Part shown: positions 16,061 to 25,382 of the stretch, piece after piece | Numbering within the stretch: the stretch's first letter is position 1 | How the letters are laid out: each line of letters opens with the position of its first letter | Assembly (NCBI GenBank): GCA_026397915.1 | Contig: JAPLTX010000038.1 | Span: 87,976 to 151,975, forward strand | Source: Verrucomicrobiota bacterium | Lineage (GTDB): Bacteria; Verrucomicrobiota; Verrucomicrobiia; CAIQCK01 | Length of the DNA: 64,000 nucleotides | Direction: 5' to 3' | Made by a program: the position numbers and the translations under genes | Notes under the pieces: generated by a model | The model's input: the letters and a program-made list of their open reading frames with translations, nothing else | Databases searched by the model: none | What the model was told of the DNA's origin: nothing

Positions 16061-19000
16061 TTACGGCTGCGCCTTTCTTACCGGCAACGTGAAGTAGAAC
16101 GTCGCGCCTTCGTTAAGCGTTGATTCCGCCCAGACCCGACCGCCGTGACGGTGGATCACGCGCTGAACGATGGCCAGCCCCACGCCCGTGCCCTCAAACT
16201 CCTCCTCGCGATGCAACCGCTGGAAAACGCCGAAGAGACGGGAGACATACTTCATATCAAAGCCGACGCCGTTGTCTTTCACGTAGTAGAGAAGCTCGCT
16301 GTTTTCCGTTCGGCCTCCCATTTCGATTTCAGCCACGGTTTTGGGACGGCTGTATTTGATGGCGTTGGAAATGAGGTTCACCAACACATGGCGCAGCAAG
16401 GCTCTGTCGCAGCGCGCCGGCGGCAGCGGGTGGAGTTTGAACTGAAGCTTGCGGCCCGATGCCCGCGCCGCGCACTCGTTAAAGACCTCTTGCGCCAAAG
16501 CCTCCATGTCAACCTCCGCCAACTGCGCGGATTGCCGGCTCATTCGGGAGAACGACAGCAAGTCATCAATCAACTGGCCCATGCGTTTGGTTTCATGACT
16601 GATGACACCCAATTCGCGCTGCCCTTCCTCGTCGAGCTGCTTCGCATGGTCCTCGACCAACATGTTTGCAAAACCATCAATGGCCCGCAGCGGTGCGCGC
16701 AAGTCGTGCGAAACGGAGTAGGAGAACGCCTCCAGTTCCTTGTTGGCCTCTTGAAGCTGGGCGGTGCGCTCGATGACACGCAGTTCCAGTTCGGCGTTGA
16801 GCTTGCGAACTTCCTCCTCCGCCAGTTGCCGCTTCTGCTCCTGCGAATCTCTCTGCATCGTTGCGTTCAGAATAGGCGAGATGCTGCCGGCAATGCTCTC
16901 AAGCAACTCCGTATCATCCTTGGTGTAGCTCCGCTCGGCATTGGCAACGGAGAGCAGCCCGATACTTGTGTTTCCAAACACAATCGGCACCGCGAGGAAA
17001 TGATCAATGCGAATGTGACCCTTGGGTGTATGAAAAGGTCCGTCGGAACAGAACGTCTTGCTCTCTCTGATCGCTCTTCCCCAGAGGCTCTCTCCCCACG
17101 TGGCTTTTGAGAAGACGACTGATTTGCCAGACACCTGGCATTCACTCCACACCTCGCCAGTCAGGCTCGGAATGACAAGGTCGCCGTTGGTCCCGATGAA
17201 TCCAAATATACCGAACTTGCTCTTCATCGCCTGAAGCACGACGGACAGGACCTGCGCATATATCTCTTCGTCCGGGACAGTGAGGAAAATGTGCGCGATC
17301 TGGTTGAGGATTGTCTTTCTTTGTTCCGATTGCCGCAACGCTGCCTCCGCCTGCTTGCGCTTGGTGATATTGCGCGCGACATGGACACAGCCGACGAGTT
17401 TCCCGGTTTCGTTATGCAAGGGAGTTGTGCTGACGTCAAAAGTCCCGCCGAGGCGTTCCTCAACAACTTCCACGCGCGCTTCTCTTCCGCTGACCAGCAG
17501 TTTTGAGTGCGGGCAGAAACTGGGAGGCGCGGACATGCCGTGCACGGCCTCATAGCAATAGGATCCCACCACCTGTCCGGGCGTGCTTCCCAATTGCTCC
17601 GCCATGGCCCGGTTCGCGCGAATGATGTGGTGGTTCGTATCAATCAACGCAATCAGGTCGGGAACCGCGTCAAAGGTCCGCTCCCATTCCTCCTTGGCCC
17701 GGATGAGCGCGGCCTCCGCCCGCTTGCGCTCGGTGATATCCTCATGGATTAAAATTACCTGGCGAATATTCCCAGCATTATCCTTCACAGGGTAAATGCG
17801 CGCCTGCACCCATTTCTTGTCTCCAGTCCCCAAACTATCCTTGGCGCTGTATTCGGCGGAGGGAATAGAGGTTGCCTCGCCGGAAAAAGCGCGTTGTATG
17901 TAGGGCATGAGTCCGAGGCGCACCAGTTGCTGATCTGCGAGCAAGTTGTAATTCGCCAAATCCTTCAGAGTAATTCCCCATAGAGTCTCGAAGGCATGAT
18001 TGATCTGAAGCGTCCGGCCATCTGGTGATAAAACTTGGATGCTAAGCGTAGATTGTTCTACCAAGGATCTGAAACTCTCCTCACTGTCGCGGAGCGCATC
18101 CTCCACCCGCTTGTGCTCGGTGACGTCCATTGCCATACCAATAAACTGCTTCGGGGACCCCGTGCTGGTGAGATTCACGAGCTTGCCTCTGGTGAAGACC
18201 CACTTCCAAGTCCCTGCTTTGGTGCGAATTCGATGTTCGTTCTCGTAAGTTGGGCTATCGCCACGTAAATATGCCCCGGCCTTGGACAGCATTGCCGGCA
18301 GATCTTCTGGGTGGTGATAGGGTTTCCATTCCTGCAGCGTGTTTGGAAGTTCTCCTGGTGCATAGCCTAGCATCGCGTGGAACCGAGTATCGAAGCAGAC
18401 CTCGTCGCTCTCAATATTCCATTCCCATTCCCCTGCATTGCTCACCTCCAGTGCCATAGAAAGCCGCGCCTCGTTCTCACGTAGCGCCGTTTCTGCCTGC
18501 TTGCGTTCGGTGATGTCGGTAATACCCTCAAGCACATTCACCACACGTCCGGCCTTGTCCTTGATGGGTTGGGAGATAATGTAATACCATCTGCCGGTGG
18601 CTGGAACTAACTGCTCGCTTTCACAAACCTTTCCATCCTTAAAAGCCCGCAGTGTTCCGCACCCCTCACAGACGGTTGCCCTGGATTCGTAAAAGACATG
18701 GCATACCTGACCCACCGGCTCTCTGCCCGGGAACATCTCACGGACCTTTTGGTTGACCCAGGCGATGGTCATATCAGGATTAATAAGCGAAAGTCCCGTG
18801 TCCAGGGCAGAAAGGATGACTTCCATCCTTTTCCTTTCCTTTTCCAGCGTCTCCTCCGCTAGTTCGCGCTCCGCCCGCGTGCGCAGAGCCACAATGCCAA
18901 AGGCCAGATCGCCGGCCAGTTCTTTCAGAATCTCCACTTCCCTGGCATCGAATGCCTCCACTTCGGCGGCATAAATGCCCAGCGCTCCAAACGTTTGGTT

Positions 19001-21280
19001 TTCACTGGACAGCGGCAGGGCAATCATAGACTGATAGCCACGCCGAATAGCATCCTCCCGCCAAGGGGCGAAGGCAGGATCATCGGGAATGCTGCGCACC
19101 ACACACGGTTGCCCCGATCGGATCGCGATGCCGCCGGGGCCGCGACCGCGTTCGTCATCCGCCCAAGTCAGGTTGACTGATTCGAGATATCCCGACTCGA
19201 AGCCAGCCTGAGCCACCGGGCGGACAGTCTTTGCCTCGTCGTGTTCCGCGAACCCGACCCACGCCATGCGATAACCACCCACCTCGACGACGATCCGGCA
19301 GATCTCGTTCAGCAAGGTGGCTTCATCCGTGGTGCGGATCAACGTCTGATTGGAATCGCTGAGCATGCGCAGCGCGCGGTTCACCCGGCGCAATTCCTCC
19401 TCCGCCCGCTTGCGCGCGGTGATGTCTCGTGCCGCTGCGAACACGCCGACCACGCCGCCTTTCTCATCGCGATAGACCGAGGCGTTGTAGAGGACGGAGA
19501 TGAGACGCCCATCGCGGTTCCGCAACTCCAGTGGATAGTCCCGCACGGCTCCTTCCCGATAGACCTGCTCGTAGCCTGCGCGGGCCTTTTCCGGCTCGGT
19601 GAAATAGTCGGAAAAATCCGTGCCTATGAGTTCCGCTCGCGAACACCCCGTCGCCGCTTCGGTCGCCGCGTTGACATCGGTGATCTTGCCGTTGTGACCG
19701 ATAGTCACCAGCGGATCGAGGCTGGCCTCGATAAGACTGCGGTTGTAGACATAGGCCGCTCGCAATGCCTCCGCAGCCCGTTTGTGCTCGGTGATGTCCC
19801 GCGCGATGGTCGAAGCGCCAACGATCCCGCCATCGGCATCTCGAACAGGAGAAATCGTGAGCGACACTCGAATCACTCGACCATCTTCTCTGCACCGCAC
19901 CGCTTCGTAGTGTTCGATGTGTCCGCCCGACTTGATCCTTGCGAGAATCAGGGGCACCTCATTTTCGCAGCCTGGTGGAACCAGGATCGTGATGGGCTTG
20001 CCAATCACTTCGCTTTCAGCATAGCCATAGATCTTTTCTGCGCCCCGATTCCAACTCGTGATGATGCCGTCCAAAGTCTTGCCAATGATGGCATCGTCGG
20101 ACGACTCAACGATGGCAGCGAGTTGGTTCGACTTCTCCTCCGCCCGCTTGCGCTCCTCTTCCGCTTTTCTGCGCGCGGTGATATCAACAAAGGTCACAAC
20201 GACCTGCGTTATCTTGCCCTGCTCATCCAACTCTGGGTCCGCACTGACCAAAACCCAGGCATCTTCTGCTATGGCGCGACGATGCACGCCGAGGACAGCG
20301 TCCCGAAGCGGTTGTTTTGTAGTCAACACACGGCTGACCGGGTATTCTTCCAGGGACATGGCGGTCCCATCCTCCCTGATAAAATGCCAATCCGGATCAG
20401 TTACCAATTTCCCCCTCATCTGCTCTTCTGTGAACCCAAGTAACTGTTGAGCAAGGCGATTGCTCGTCAGTATTCGTGTGTCAGCCCCGTGCACGATTAC
20501 AGCGGCCTGAATCCTCTGAATCAGTCCCCGATACTTTTCCTCACTAGCACGCAACTCGGCGTCCCGTTCCGCGACAGCATCCAGCATGGAATTGAACTCA
20601 CTCGCCATCAAGGCCGCCTCATCGGTGCCGGCGATCGAGGAGCGAGCCAGACGATTGCCGGCACGAACCTTGTTGATCGTTTCCTGAACGGCGTAGAGCC
20701 TCCGGGTGATCCGCCGCCCCATCAGCCAGGCGATGAACGAGCCAATCACAATCGCCGCCAACGCATACATGACTCCGCTTTGTGTGATCTGCGCCAGTTT
20801 CTGGCTGGCGGTCTTTTGGCCGATGCCGACCCGCGCCCATCCCACATGCCGGTTGCCAAGCATGGCAGGAACCGCGACATCCACCAGGACCGGCGTCCTG
20901 CTGAGCGTCGTCTGCTGAACGTCCTTGGGAAGATCGAGCAAATACTTCCCAAGTTTGCTCTTGTCGGTATGGGCCAGCACATGGCCGCCCTCATCCGCAA
21001 GCAAGGCAAAGAGCATCTCCGGATAGCGGCGCTCGGCTTCAACAAGCTCCTGCAAACCGGCGATATCGTGCGCCGCGATCCATCCCGCCGCGGACATGGC
21101 GAGTGCCTGTGACATCGCGGCGGCCTCATCTGCTTGGTTGTCCAAGAGCATGACGCGTTGACGCACGGTCAAATCGAAGATGAACAGCGTCATCATGACG
21201 GAGTGCACGACCGCCACACTGAGGATCAGGCGGCCCCGCAGCGTGCCGAATAGAAAGTTTCGCACGTCTCGGTGGTTCAT
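16061..21280 (-). CDS. Giant multi-PAS/GAF membrane sensor histidine kinase
   Basis: The protein has 1739 residues. TM1 is at about 17-37, an extracytoplasmic sensor at 38-167, TM2 at 168-188 and HAMP at 189-240. Then come about seven PAS units, most ending in the DITERK/DITARRK junction, and two GAF domains: PAS at about 245, 385, 510, GAF at about 640-810, PAS at about 815, 935, 1065, 1195 and GAF at about 1320-1470. The PAS near 815 has a cysteine-bearing CHVFYESRATVCEGC segment. The kinase core has FSYSVSHDLRAPLRAIDGF (His about 1525), N-box NLISNAIKYS, DNGVGFD and GTGVGLAIV. There is no receiver domain, and no response regulator lies nearby. Its ATG overlaps the stop of the PhnD-like lipoprotein gene by 4 bases. 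Confidence 0.95.
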   Translation of the reverse strand: MNHRDVRNFLFGTLRGRLILSVAVVHSVMMTLFIFDLTVRQRVMLLDNQADEAAAMSQALAMSAAGWIAAHDIAGLQELVEAERRYPEMLFALLADEGGHVLAHTDKSKLGKYLLDLPKDVQQTTLSRTPVLVDVAVPAMLGNRHVGWARVGIGQKTASQKLAQITQSGVMYALAAIVIGSFIAWLMGRRITRRLYAVQETINKVRAGNRLARSSIAGTDEAALMASEFNSMLDAVAERDAELRASEEKYRGLIQRIQAAVIVHGADTRILTSNRLAQQLLGFTEEQMRGKLVTDPDWHFIREDGTAMSLEEYPVSRVLTTKQPLRDAVLGVHRRAIAEDAWVLVSADPELDEQGKITQVVVTFVDITARRKAEEERKRAEEKSNQLAAIVESSDDAIIGKTLDGIITSWNRGAEKIYGYAESEVIGKPITILVPPGCENEVPLILARIKSGGHIEHYEAVRCREDGRVIRVSLTISPVRDADGGIVGASTIARDITEHKRAAEALRAAYVYNRSLIEASLDPLVTIGHNGKITDVNAATEAATGCSRAELIGTDFSDYFTEPEKARAGYEQVYREGAVRDYPLELRNRDGRLISVLYNASVYRDEKGGVVGVFAAARDITARKRAEEELRRVNRALRMLSDSNQTLIRTTDEATLLNEICRIVVEVGGYRMAWVGFAEHDEAKTVRPVAQAGFESGYLESVNLTWADDERGRGPGGIAIRSGQPCVVRSIPDDPAFAPWREDAIRRGYQSMIALPLSSENQTFGALGIYAAEVEAFDAREVEILKELAGDLAFGIVALRTRAERELAEETLEKERKRMEVILSALDTGLSLINPDMTIAWVNQKVREMFPGREPVGQVCHVFYESRATVCEGCGTLRAFKDGKVCESEQLVPATGRWYYIISQPIKDKAGRVVNVLEGITDITERKQAETALRENEARLSMALEVSNAGEWEWNIESDEVCFDTRFHAMLGYAPGELPNTLQEWKPYHHPEDLPAMLSKAGAYLRGDSPTYENEHRIRTKAGTWKWVFTRGKLVNLTSTGSPKQFIGMAMDVTEHKRVEDALRDSEESFRSLVEQSTLSIQVLSPDGRTLQINHAFETLWGITLKDLANYNLLADQQLVRLGLMPYIQRAFSGEATSIPSAEYSAKDSLGTGDKKWVQARIYPVKDNAGNIRQVILIHEDITERKRAEAALIRAKEEWERTFDAVPDLIALIDTNHHIIRANRAMAEQLGSTPGQVVGSYCYEAVHGMSAPPSFCPHSKLLVSGREARVEVVEERLGGTFDVSTTPLHNETGKLVGCVHVARNITKRKQAEAALRQSEQRKTILNQIAHIFLTVPDEEIYAQVLSVVLQAMKSKFGIFGFIGTNGDLVIPSLTGEVWSECQVSGKSVVFSKATWGESLWGRAIRESKTFCSDGPFHTPKGHIRIDHFLAVPIVFGNTSIGLLSVANAERSYTKDDTELLESIAGSISPILNATMQRDSQEQKRQLAEEEVRKLNAELELRVIERTAQLQEANKELEAFSYSVSHDLRAPLRAIDGFANMLVEDHAKQLDEEGQRELGVISHETKRMGQLIDDLLSFSRMSRQSAQLAEVDMEALAQEVFNECAARASGRKLQFKLHPLPPARCDRALLRHVLVNLISNAIKYSRPKTVAEIEMGGRTENSELLYYVKDNGVGFDMKYVSRLFGVFQRLHREEEFEGTGVGLAIVQRVIHRHGGRVWAESTLNEGATFYFTLPVRKAQP

Positions 21281-22194
21281 TTCTTGCCGACGCTCCTTAC
21301 TTCTTTTTCAAAGCGCGCCCCGTATGCCCGCACGACATCATAGTCCTTGTCGTCCGCCCGGATGAAGCGCGCCGTTTCCATACACGCGAGTATCGCCCTG
21401 CCTTCTGCGGTTTCGTGCAGACCGGTGAGGAGCGTTCGAATTCTTTCCCGCATCTCGGCCGGCACATCGTCGCGCGCCATGACGGAGTTATTGATGAGCG
21501 GTTCCGTCTCCCACAGAACTTTCAGGTCGGCTGCTTCCTGCGGGTGCTCGCGCTGAAAGGAACGCCAAGGCGGCGGCCATGTCGCTCCTGCTGCAGTTTC
21601 TCTCAGATACACGTTCATCATGGACGACTCCTGCGAGCCTACGTAGCGGTTCTCGATGTCGCGGTTGACGTTGATGCCGTTCTGATGAAGAAAGTATTGG
21701 GGCATGATGCACGCCGCGAGTGCAGTGGGGGCGGGATAACTGACTGCTTTGCCTTTCAGGTCAGCAGGCCGACTGATGTTGCTGTCCTTGCGCACGACAA
21801 TAATGCCCTTGAAATCTGACGGCTCTCCTGCCATGGCGATAACGTGGTAGCCAGCCTTCATGGCTTGGATGGTTTGCCAGGGATTTGGAAGAAGGAAATC
21901 AAGCTTGCGGTTCTGATACTTGTCCTCGAAGACGCCATAGTCTCGGGAAGCCTGCAGGGTGAGCCGCGCGTCCTTCAGTTTCGCATTCAGGTAATCCATG
22001 AGCGGCTGATACGCTTCGAGAAGTTTCGTCGGGTTATGGAGTGGATGGACTGCGAAACTGTAAATAGGCAGACCCCTGTGGTCGGGAGTTATCTCGTATT
22101 GCGGACCAGTGCTTTGTGGCTCCCGCCCGCAACCAGCCGCCAGCACGAGCACAAGCGACAACGGAAAAAGACACAATAAGCGTTGTTTCTCCAT
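21277..22194 (-). CDS. PhnD-like phosphate/phosphonate-binding lipoprotein coupled to the giant kinase
   Basis: The protein has 305 residues from the ATG at 22194, which has a GAGGAAG ribosome site and starts a lipoprotein signal ending in LVLAAGC. Longer in-frame starts exist but look non-coding. The mature part is a type 2 periplasmic binding protein of the PhnD/phosphite family: YSFAVHPLHNPTKLLEAYQP, DFLLPNPWQTIQAMKAGY, ADLKGKAVSYPAPTALAA and a C-terminal helical lobe. No ABC permease or ATPase accompanies it. The 4-base overlap with the kinase start suggests it presents a ligand to the kinase sensor domain. Ligand identity (phosphate, phosphonate, phosphite or other anion) is open. Confidence 0.87.
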   Translation of the reverse strand: MEKQRLLCLFPLSLVLVLAAGCGREPQSTGPQYEITPDHRGLPIYSFAVHPLHNPTKLLEAYQPLMDYLNAKLKDARLTLQASRDYGVFEDKYQNRKLDFLLPNPWQTIQAMKAGYHVIAMAGEPSDFKGIIVVRKDSNISRPADLKGKAVSYPAPTALAACIMPQYFLHQNGINVNRDIENRYVGSQESSMMNVYLRETAAGATWPPPWRSFQREHPQEAADLKVLWETEPLINNSVMARDDVPAEMRERIRTLLTGLHETAEGRAILACMETARFIRADDKDYDVVRAYGARFEKEVRSVGKK

Positions 22195-22584
22195 GCCTTG
22201 CTTCCTCGGTTCTACTTTCGCCGACTCAGTAACCGCGAGTCTTTCAATGGAAAACGCGACACGGTCGGCATGCAAAGCCCTGCCCCACATTGGCGGCGTG
22301 GCATCCCCCATTGCGGTGAAGTGTCTAAATGGCGCTGGGCAAATTCGGTCCCCCAGATGATCTGTTCGTCACCCTCGCTTTCAGTTCTGTGGCCTACAGA
22401 CATCATAGCCACCGCCTTTCATCGCACCCGAGGCCTGCTACCATACACCCTTCGCAATAGCCGAGTCAACCGCTGCACCAAGAAGAACCGGCTCGCACTT
22501 AACCGTTCGTCATTGCAGGAATAGGATGTTTCTTGTTCGAGTGATTGAGCAGGGATGCCACTAAAATACACTTGTCGCGGCGGT
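22195..22584. other. Intergenic region upstream of the PhnD-like gene
   Basis: About 390 bases without a supported gene. It holds one possible minus-strand promoter (22440-22469) and otherwise no repeat, hairpin or open frame that I trust. A leader of about 240 bases would result, but I recognise no riboswitch in it. Confidence 0.5.
22440..22469 (-). promoter_or_regulatory. Possible promoter of the PhnD-like/kinase operon
   Basis: TTGACT (minus strand, 22464-22469) and TATGGT (22440-22445) are 18 bases apart. The long distance to the start codon (about 245 bases) lowers confidence. Confidence 0.35.
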
Positions 22585-22672
22585 TGGTGCCCGGGGCGAG
22601 ACTCGAACTCGCACAGCCTTTGCAGGCCCGTGGATTTTAAGTCCACTGCGTATGCCATTCCGCCACCCGGGC
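22585..22672 (-). tRNA. tRNA-Leu (anticodon UAA)
   Basis: The minus strand folds as a class II tRNA of 88 bases. The acceptor stem GCCCGGG pairs with CCCGGGC, followed by A and an encoded CCA. The D arm is GGCGGAATGGCATACGC, the anticodon stem GTGGA/TCCAC encloses CTTAAAA (anticodon TAA), a variable arm CGGGCCTGCAAAGGCTGT is long as in leucine tRNAs, and the T arm is GCGAGTTCGAGTCTCGC. It decodes UUA. Confidence 0.96.
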
Positions 22673-22693
22673 AACCACCAACAAGATGCAGCG

Positions 22694-22722
22694 AGGTTAC
22701 GCAGGACGAATGCCGACGTCAA
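22694..22722 (-). promoter_or_regulatory. Promoter of tRNA-Leu
   Basis: TTGACG (22717-22722) and TAACCT (22694-22699) are 17 bases apart on the minus strand, 21 bases before the tRNA 5' end. Confidence 0.6.
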
Positions 22723-22786
22723 ACAGTCAGTCGGGTGGCACTCGCGCCTTGTCAACGCCTTCATCGTTCGGCACTCTACCACGCAC

Positions 22787-23341
22787 ATGAAACTCGTCGT
22801 TGCCATCACCGGAGCCAGCGGAGCGCTCTACGCTCAGCGGCTGCTTGACCACCTGCGCGGGCAGGAGGTGCATCTGGTGCTGAGCGACTACGCAAAGGAG
22901 GTCGCCGCACTGGAACTGGATGGTGGCAAGCTCGCCGTGCCGGACGGTGTCATTTGCTACGACAACCGCTCCATGCGCGCGCCGTTCGTGAGCGGCTCGA
23001 CCCGGTTCGACGCGATGGTCGTCATTCCTTGTTCCATGGGCACACTGGGCCGGATTGCCGGCGGCACGAGCGACGACACCATCTGCCGCGCCGCCGACGT
23101 GTTCCTGAAGGAACGCCGCAAGCTCATCCTCGTGCCGCGCGAGACGCCTTACAACCTCATCCACGTCCGCAACATGGAGCGCCTCATCGAAGCCGGCGCG
23201 GACATCATCCCAGCTACGCCGTCGTTCTACAGCCGGCCGCAAACCGTCCAGCAAGTCGTGGACACCGTCGTGGCGCGCGTCCTCGACCACCTCGGCATCG
23301 AGCACAATCTGGCGAAACGATGGATGGAAAAGGAATCATGA
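22787..23341 (+). CDS. ubiX: UbiX-type flavin prenyltransferase
   Basis: The 184-residue protein makes the prenylated FMN cofactor used by UbiD-family decarboxylases. Seen are the FMN-binding start KLVVAITGASGALYAQRLL, the PCSMGTLGRIAGG segment and the VPRETPYNLIHVRNM motif with its conserved Arg/Glu. The start at 22787 gives the usual length; an upstream in-frame ATG at 22652 lies inside the tRNA gene. The stop overlaps the ubiA start (ATGA). In futalosine-pathway genomes a UbiX/UbiA/UbiD set is thought to prenylate and decarboxylate dihydroxynaphthoate; no ubiD is in this window. Confidence 0.94.
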   Translation: MKLVVAITGASGALYAQRLLDHLRGQEVHLVLSDYAKEVAALELDGGKLAVPDGVICYDNRSMRAPFVSGSTRFDAMVVIPCSMGTLGRIAGGTSDDTICRAADVFLKERRKLILVPRETPYNLIHVRNMERLIEAGADIIPATPSFYSRPQTVQQVVDTVVARVLDHLGIEHNLAKRWMEKES

Positions 23342-24255
23342 GCACCGCATCAAACCGGGGGCCACTGGCCTATTTGCTCAAGCTCGGTGAGTTCATCAAG
23401 TTCTCGCACACGCTCTTCGCGTTGCCGTTTGCACTTGCCTCGATGCTGGTCGCATTCGAGAAAAAGCTCGGCCCCGCTGCGCCGCCGGAGTGGCGCACGC
23501 TGCTGCTGATCCTGCTCGCCATGGCCGGCGCGCGCACGGCGGCGATGGCGTTCAACCGCATCGTGGACCGCAAGTTTGACGCCGCCAACCCGCGCACCGC
23601 CATGCGCCATCTGCCGCAGCGGCAGCTCAGCCTCTTCAGCGCGTGGCTGCTCGTAGTGCTCGGCGCAGGCGCGCTCGTCGCCGCCGCATGGTTCCTCAAT
23701 CCGCTTTGCTTCTGGCTGTCGCCGGTGGCGCTCTTCATCATCCTGTTCTACTCTTTCACGAAGCGTTTCACTGATTACTCGCACTTCTTTCTCGGCGTCG
23801 CTCTCGGCATTTCGCCCGTCGGCGCATGGATCGCCGTCACCGGCAGTTTGCACGTCGCACCGATCCTGCTCGGCGTTGCCGTTACGCTCTGGGTCGCGGG
23901 GTTTGACATGATCTACGCCATTCAGGACGAGGAGTTTGACCGCGAGCACGGCCTGCACTCGATGGCCGTGCGCTTCGGATCTTACGGGGCGCTGACCCTC
24001 GCGCGCATCCTGCACGGCTTCACCGTCGCGTTGCTGCTGGTGTTCGGACTGGTTGCCGGCCGCCGCGGGCCGTTCTGGAGCGGGCTTGCGGTCATCGTCG
24101 TCATGCTTTCTATTGAGCACATCATCGCGAGCTGGCGATCGCTCAAGTGGGTCAACGTGGCCTTCTTCCGCGTCAACGCGCTGGTCAGTAGCGTGTTGCT
24201 CTTCGCCATTGCCGCCGATGTGTATTTGCCGAAACGGTTGTTCACATGGTTTTAG
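23338..24255 (+). CDS. UbiA-family prenyltransferase of menaquinone synthesis (MqnP type)
   Basis: This 305-residue membrane protein attaches a polyprenyl chain to an aromatic acid. The prenyl-diphosphate site is NRIVDRKFDAANPRT (NxxxDxxxD) and the second acidic site is YAIQDEEFDREHG, with about eight or nine membrane helices around them. It starts inside the ubiX stop and its stop overlaps mqnE by 10 bases, so it belongs to the menaquinone operon. That makes 1,4-dihydroxy-6-naphthoate a more likely substrate than 4-hydroxybenzoate. Confidence 0.9.
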   Translation: MSTASNRGPLAYLLKLGEFIKFSHTLFALPFALASMLVAFEKKLGPAAPPEWRTLLLILLAMAGARTAAMAFNRIVDRKFDAANPRTAMRHLPQRQLSLFSAWLLVVLGAGALVAAAWFLNPLCFWLSPVALFIILFYSFTKRFTDYSHFFLGVALGISPVGAWIAVTGSLHVAPILLGVAVTLWVAGFDMIYAIQDEEFDREHGLHSMAVRFGSYGALTLARILHGFTVALLLVFGLVAGRRGPFWSGLAVIVVMLSIEHIIASWRSLKWVNVAFFRVNALVSSVLLFAIAADVYLPKRLFTWF

Positions 24256-25382
24256 AGAAACTCATCCGCTGCTCGGAGATGGCGGACATTTACGACAAGG
24301 TTGCCGCCGGCCAACGCATTGGCGACGACGATGCCCTGCGCCTCTACCGCTCGCGAGATCTCACCACCCTCGGCGCAATCGCCGACATTGTCCGCGAGCG
24401 CAAGAACGGCAACCGCGCCTCCTACATCCTGAACCGCTATCTGAACTACTCCAACATCTGCATCCTCTCCTGCCAATTCTGCGAGTTCGGCAAGAAGAAG
24501 CGCAATGCCGAGGCGTTTGAGTTGACCATCGAGCAGATGGTCGAGCGCGTTGCCAACGACCTGCGCCTTGGCATCACCGAGGTCCACATCGTCGGCGGGC
24601 TGCATCCGTCGCTGCCGTTCAGCTACTACACGGACATGATCCGCGCGCTGAAGGCGCTCGACCCGAACCTGCACATCAAAGCCTTCACTGCTGTCGAGCT
24701 TTACCATTTCGCCTCGCTGACGAAGAAGCCGCTTGCCGAAATCCTCGCCGTCCTGCGCGACGCCGGCCTCGACTCCATCACCGGTGGTGGCGCGGAGATA
24801 TTCTCCCAGCGCGTCCGCGACATCCTCTGCAAAGGCAAGGAAACCGCCGACGAGTATCTCGCCTGCCACCGCGCATGGCATCGCATGGGGATGCGCTCCA
24901 CCTGCACCATGCTCTACGGCCACATCGAGACGCTGGAGGATCGCGTGGACCATCTGCGGCGGCTGCGCGAGCTTCAGGACGAGACGCACGGTTTTACCTC
25001 GTTTGTGCCGCTCCATTTCGTGCCGGACAAGACCAAGCTCGCGCACATCACGCCGGCCAGCGGCTTCGACGACCTGCGCAACCTCGCCATCGCCCGCATC
25101 TATCTCGACAACTTCGATCATATCACCGGCTACTGGATCGCGCTCGGCATGAAACTCGCGCAAGTCTCCCTCAGCTTCGGCGTGGACGACTTGCACGGCA
25201 CCATTATGGAAGAGCGCATCTTCGAGATGGCAGGTGGCAGTGGCGGCCAGCAGCAGACCCGCGAGCAACTCGAACGCGCCATCCTCGACGCCGGCCGCAT
25301 TCCCGTCCAGCGCGACTCACTCTTCCGGCCGATCAAAGTCAGCGAGGCCGGCGCCGAACCGGTTCAGGAGGTAACTGCATGA
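24246..25382 (+). CDS. mqnE: Aminofutalosine synthase MqnE (radical SAM)
   Basis: This 378-residue radical SAM enzyme joins an SAM-derived adenosyl radical to 3-[(1-carboxyvinyl)oxy]benzoate to give aminodeoxyfutalosine. The 4Fe-4S motif CILSCQFC is at residues 72-79 (CxxxCxxC). Other matches are HIVGGLHPSLPFSYY, KAFTAVELYHFA and ITGGGAEIFSQRVRDILC, and the C-terminal SxSFGVDDLHGTI segment is kept. Length is normal. Start and stop both overlap neighbours (ubiA and mqnA), so the four genes ubiX-ubiA-mqnE-mqnA form one unit. Confidence 0.95.
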   Translation: MVLEKLIRCSEMADIYDKVAAGQRIGDDDALRLYRSRDLTTLGAIADIVRERKNGNRASYILNRYLNYSNICILSCQFCEFGKKKRNAEAFELTIEQMVERVANDLRLGITEVHIVGGLHPSLPFSYYTDMIRALKALDPNLHIKAFTAVELYHFASLTKKPLAEILAVLRDAGLDSITGGGAEIFSQRVRDILCKGKETADEYLACHRAWHRMGMRSTCTMLYGHIETLEDRVDHLRRLRELQDETHGFTSFVPLHFVPDKTKLAHITPASGFDDLRNLAIARIYLDNFDHITGYWIALGMKLAQVSLSFGVDDLHGTIMEERIFEMAGGSGGQQQTREQLERAILDAGRIPVQRDSLFRPIKVSEAGAEPVQEVTA

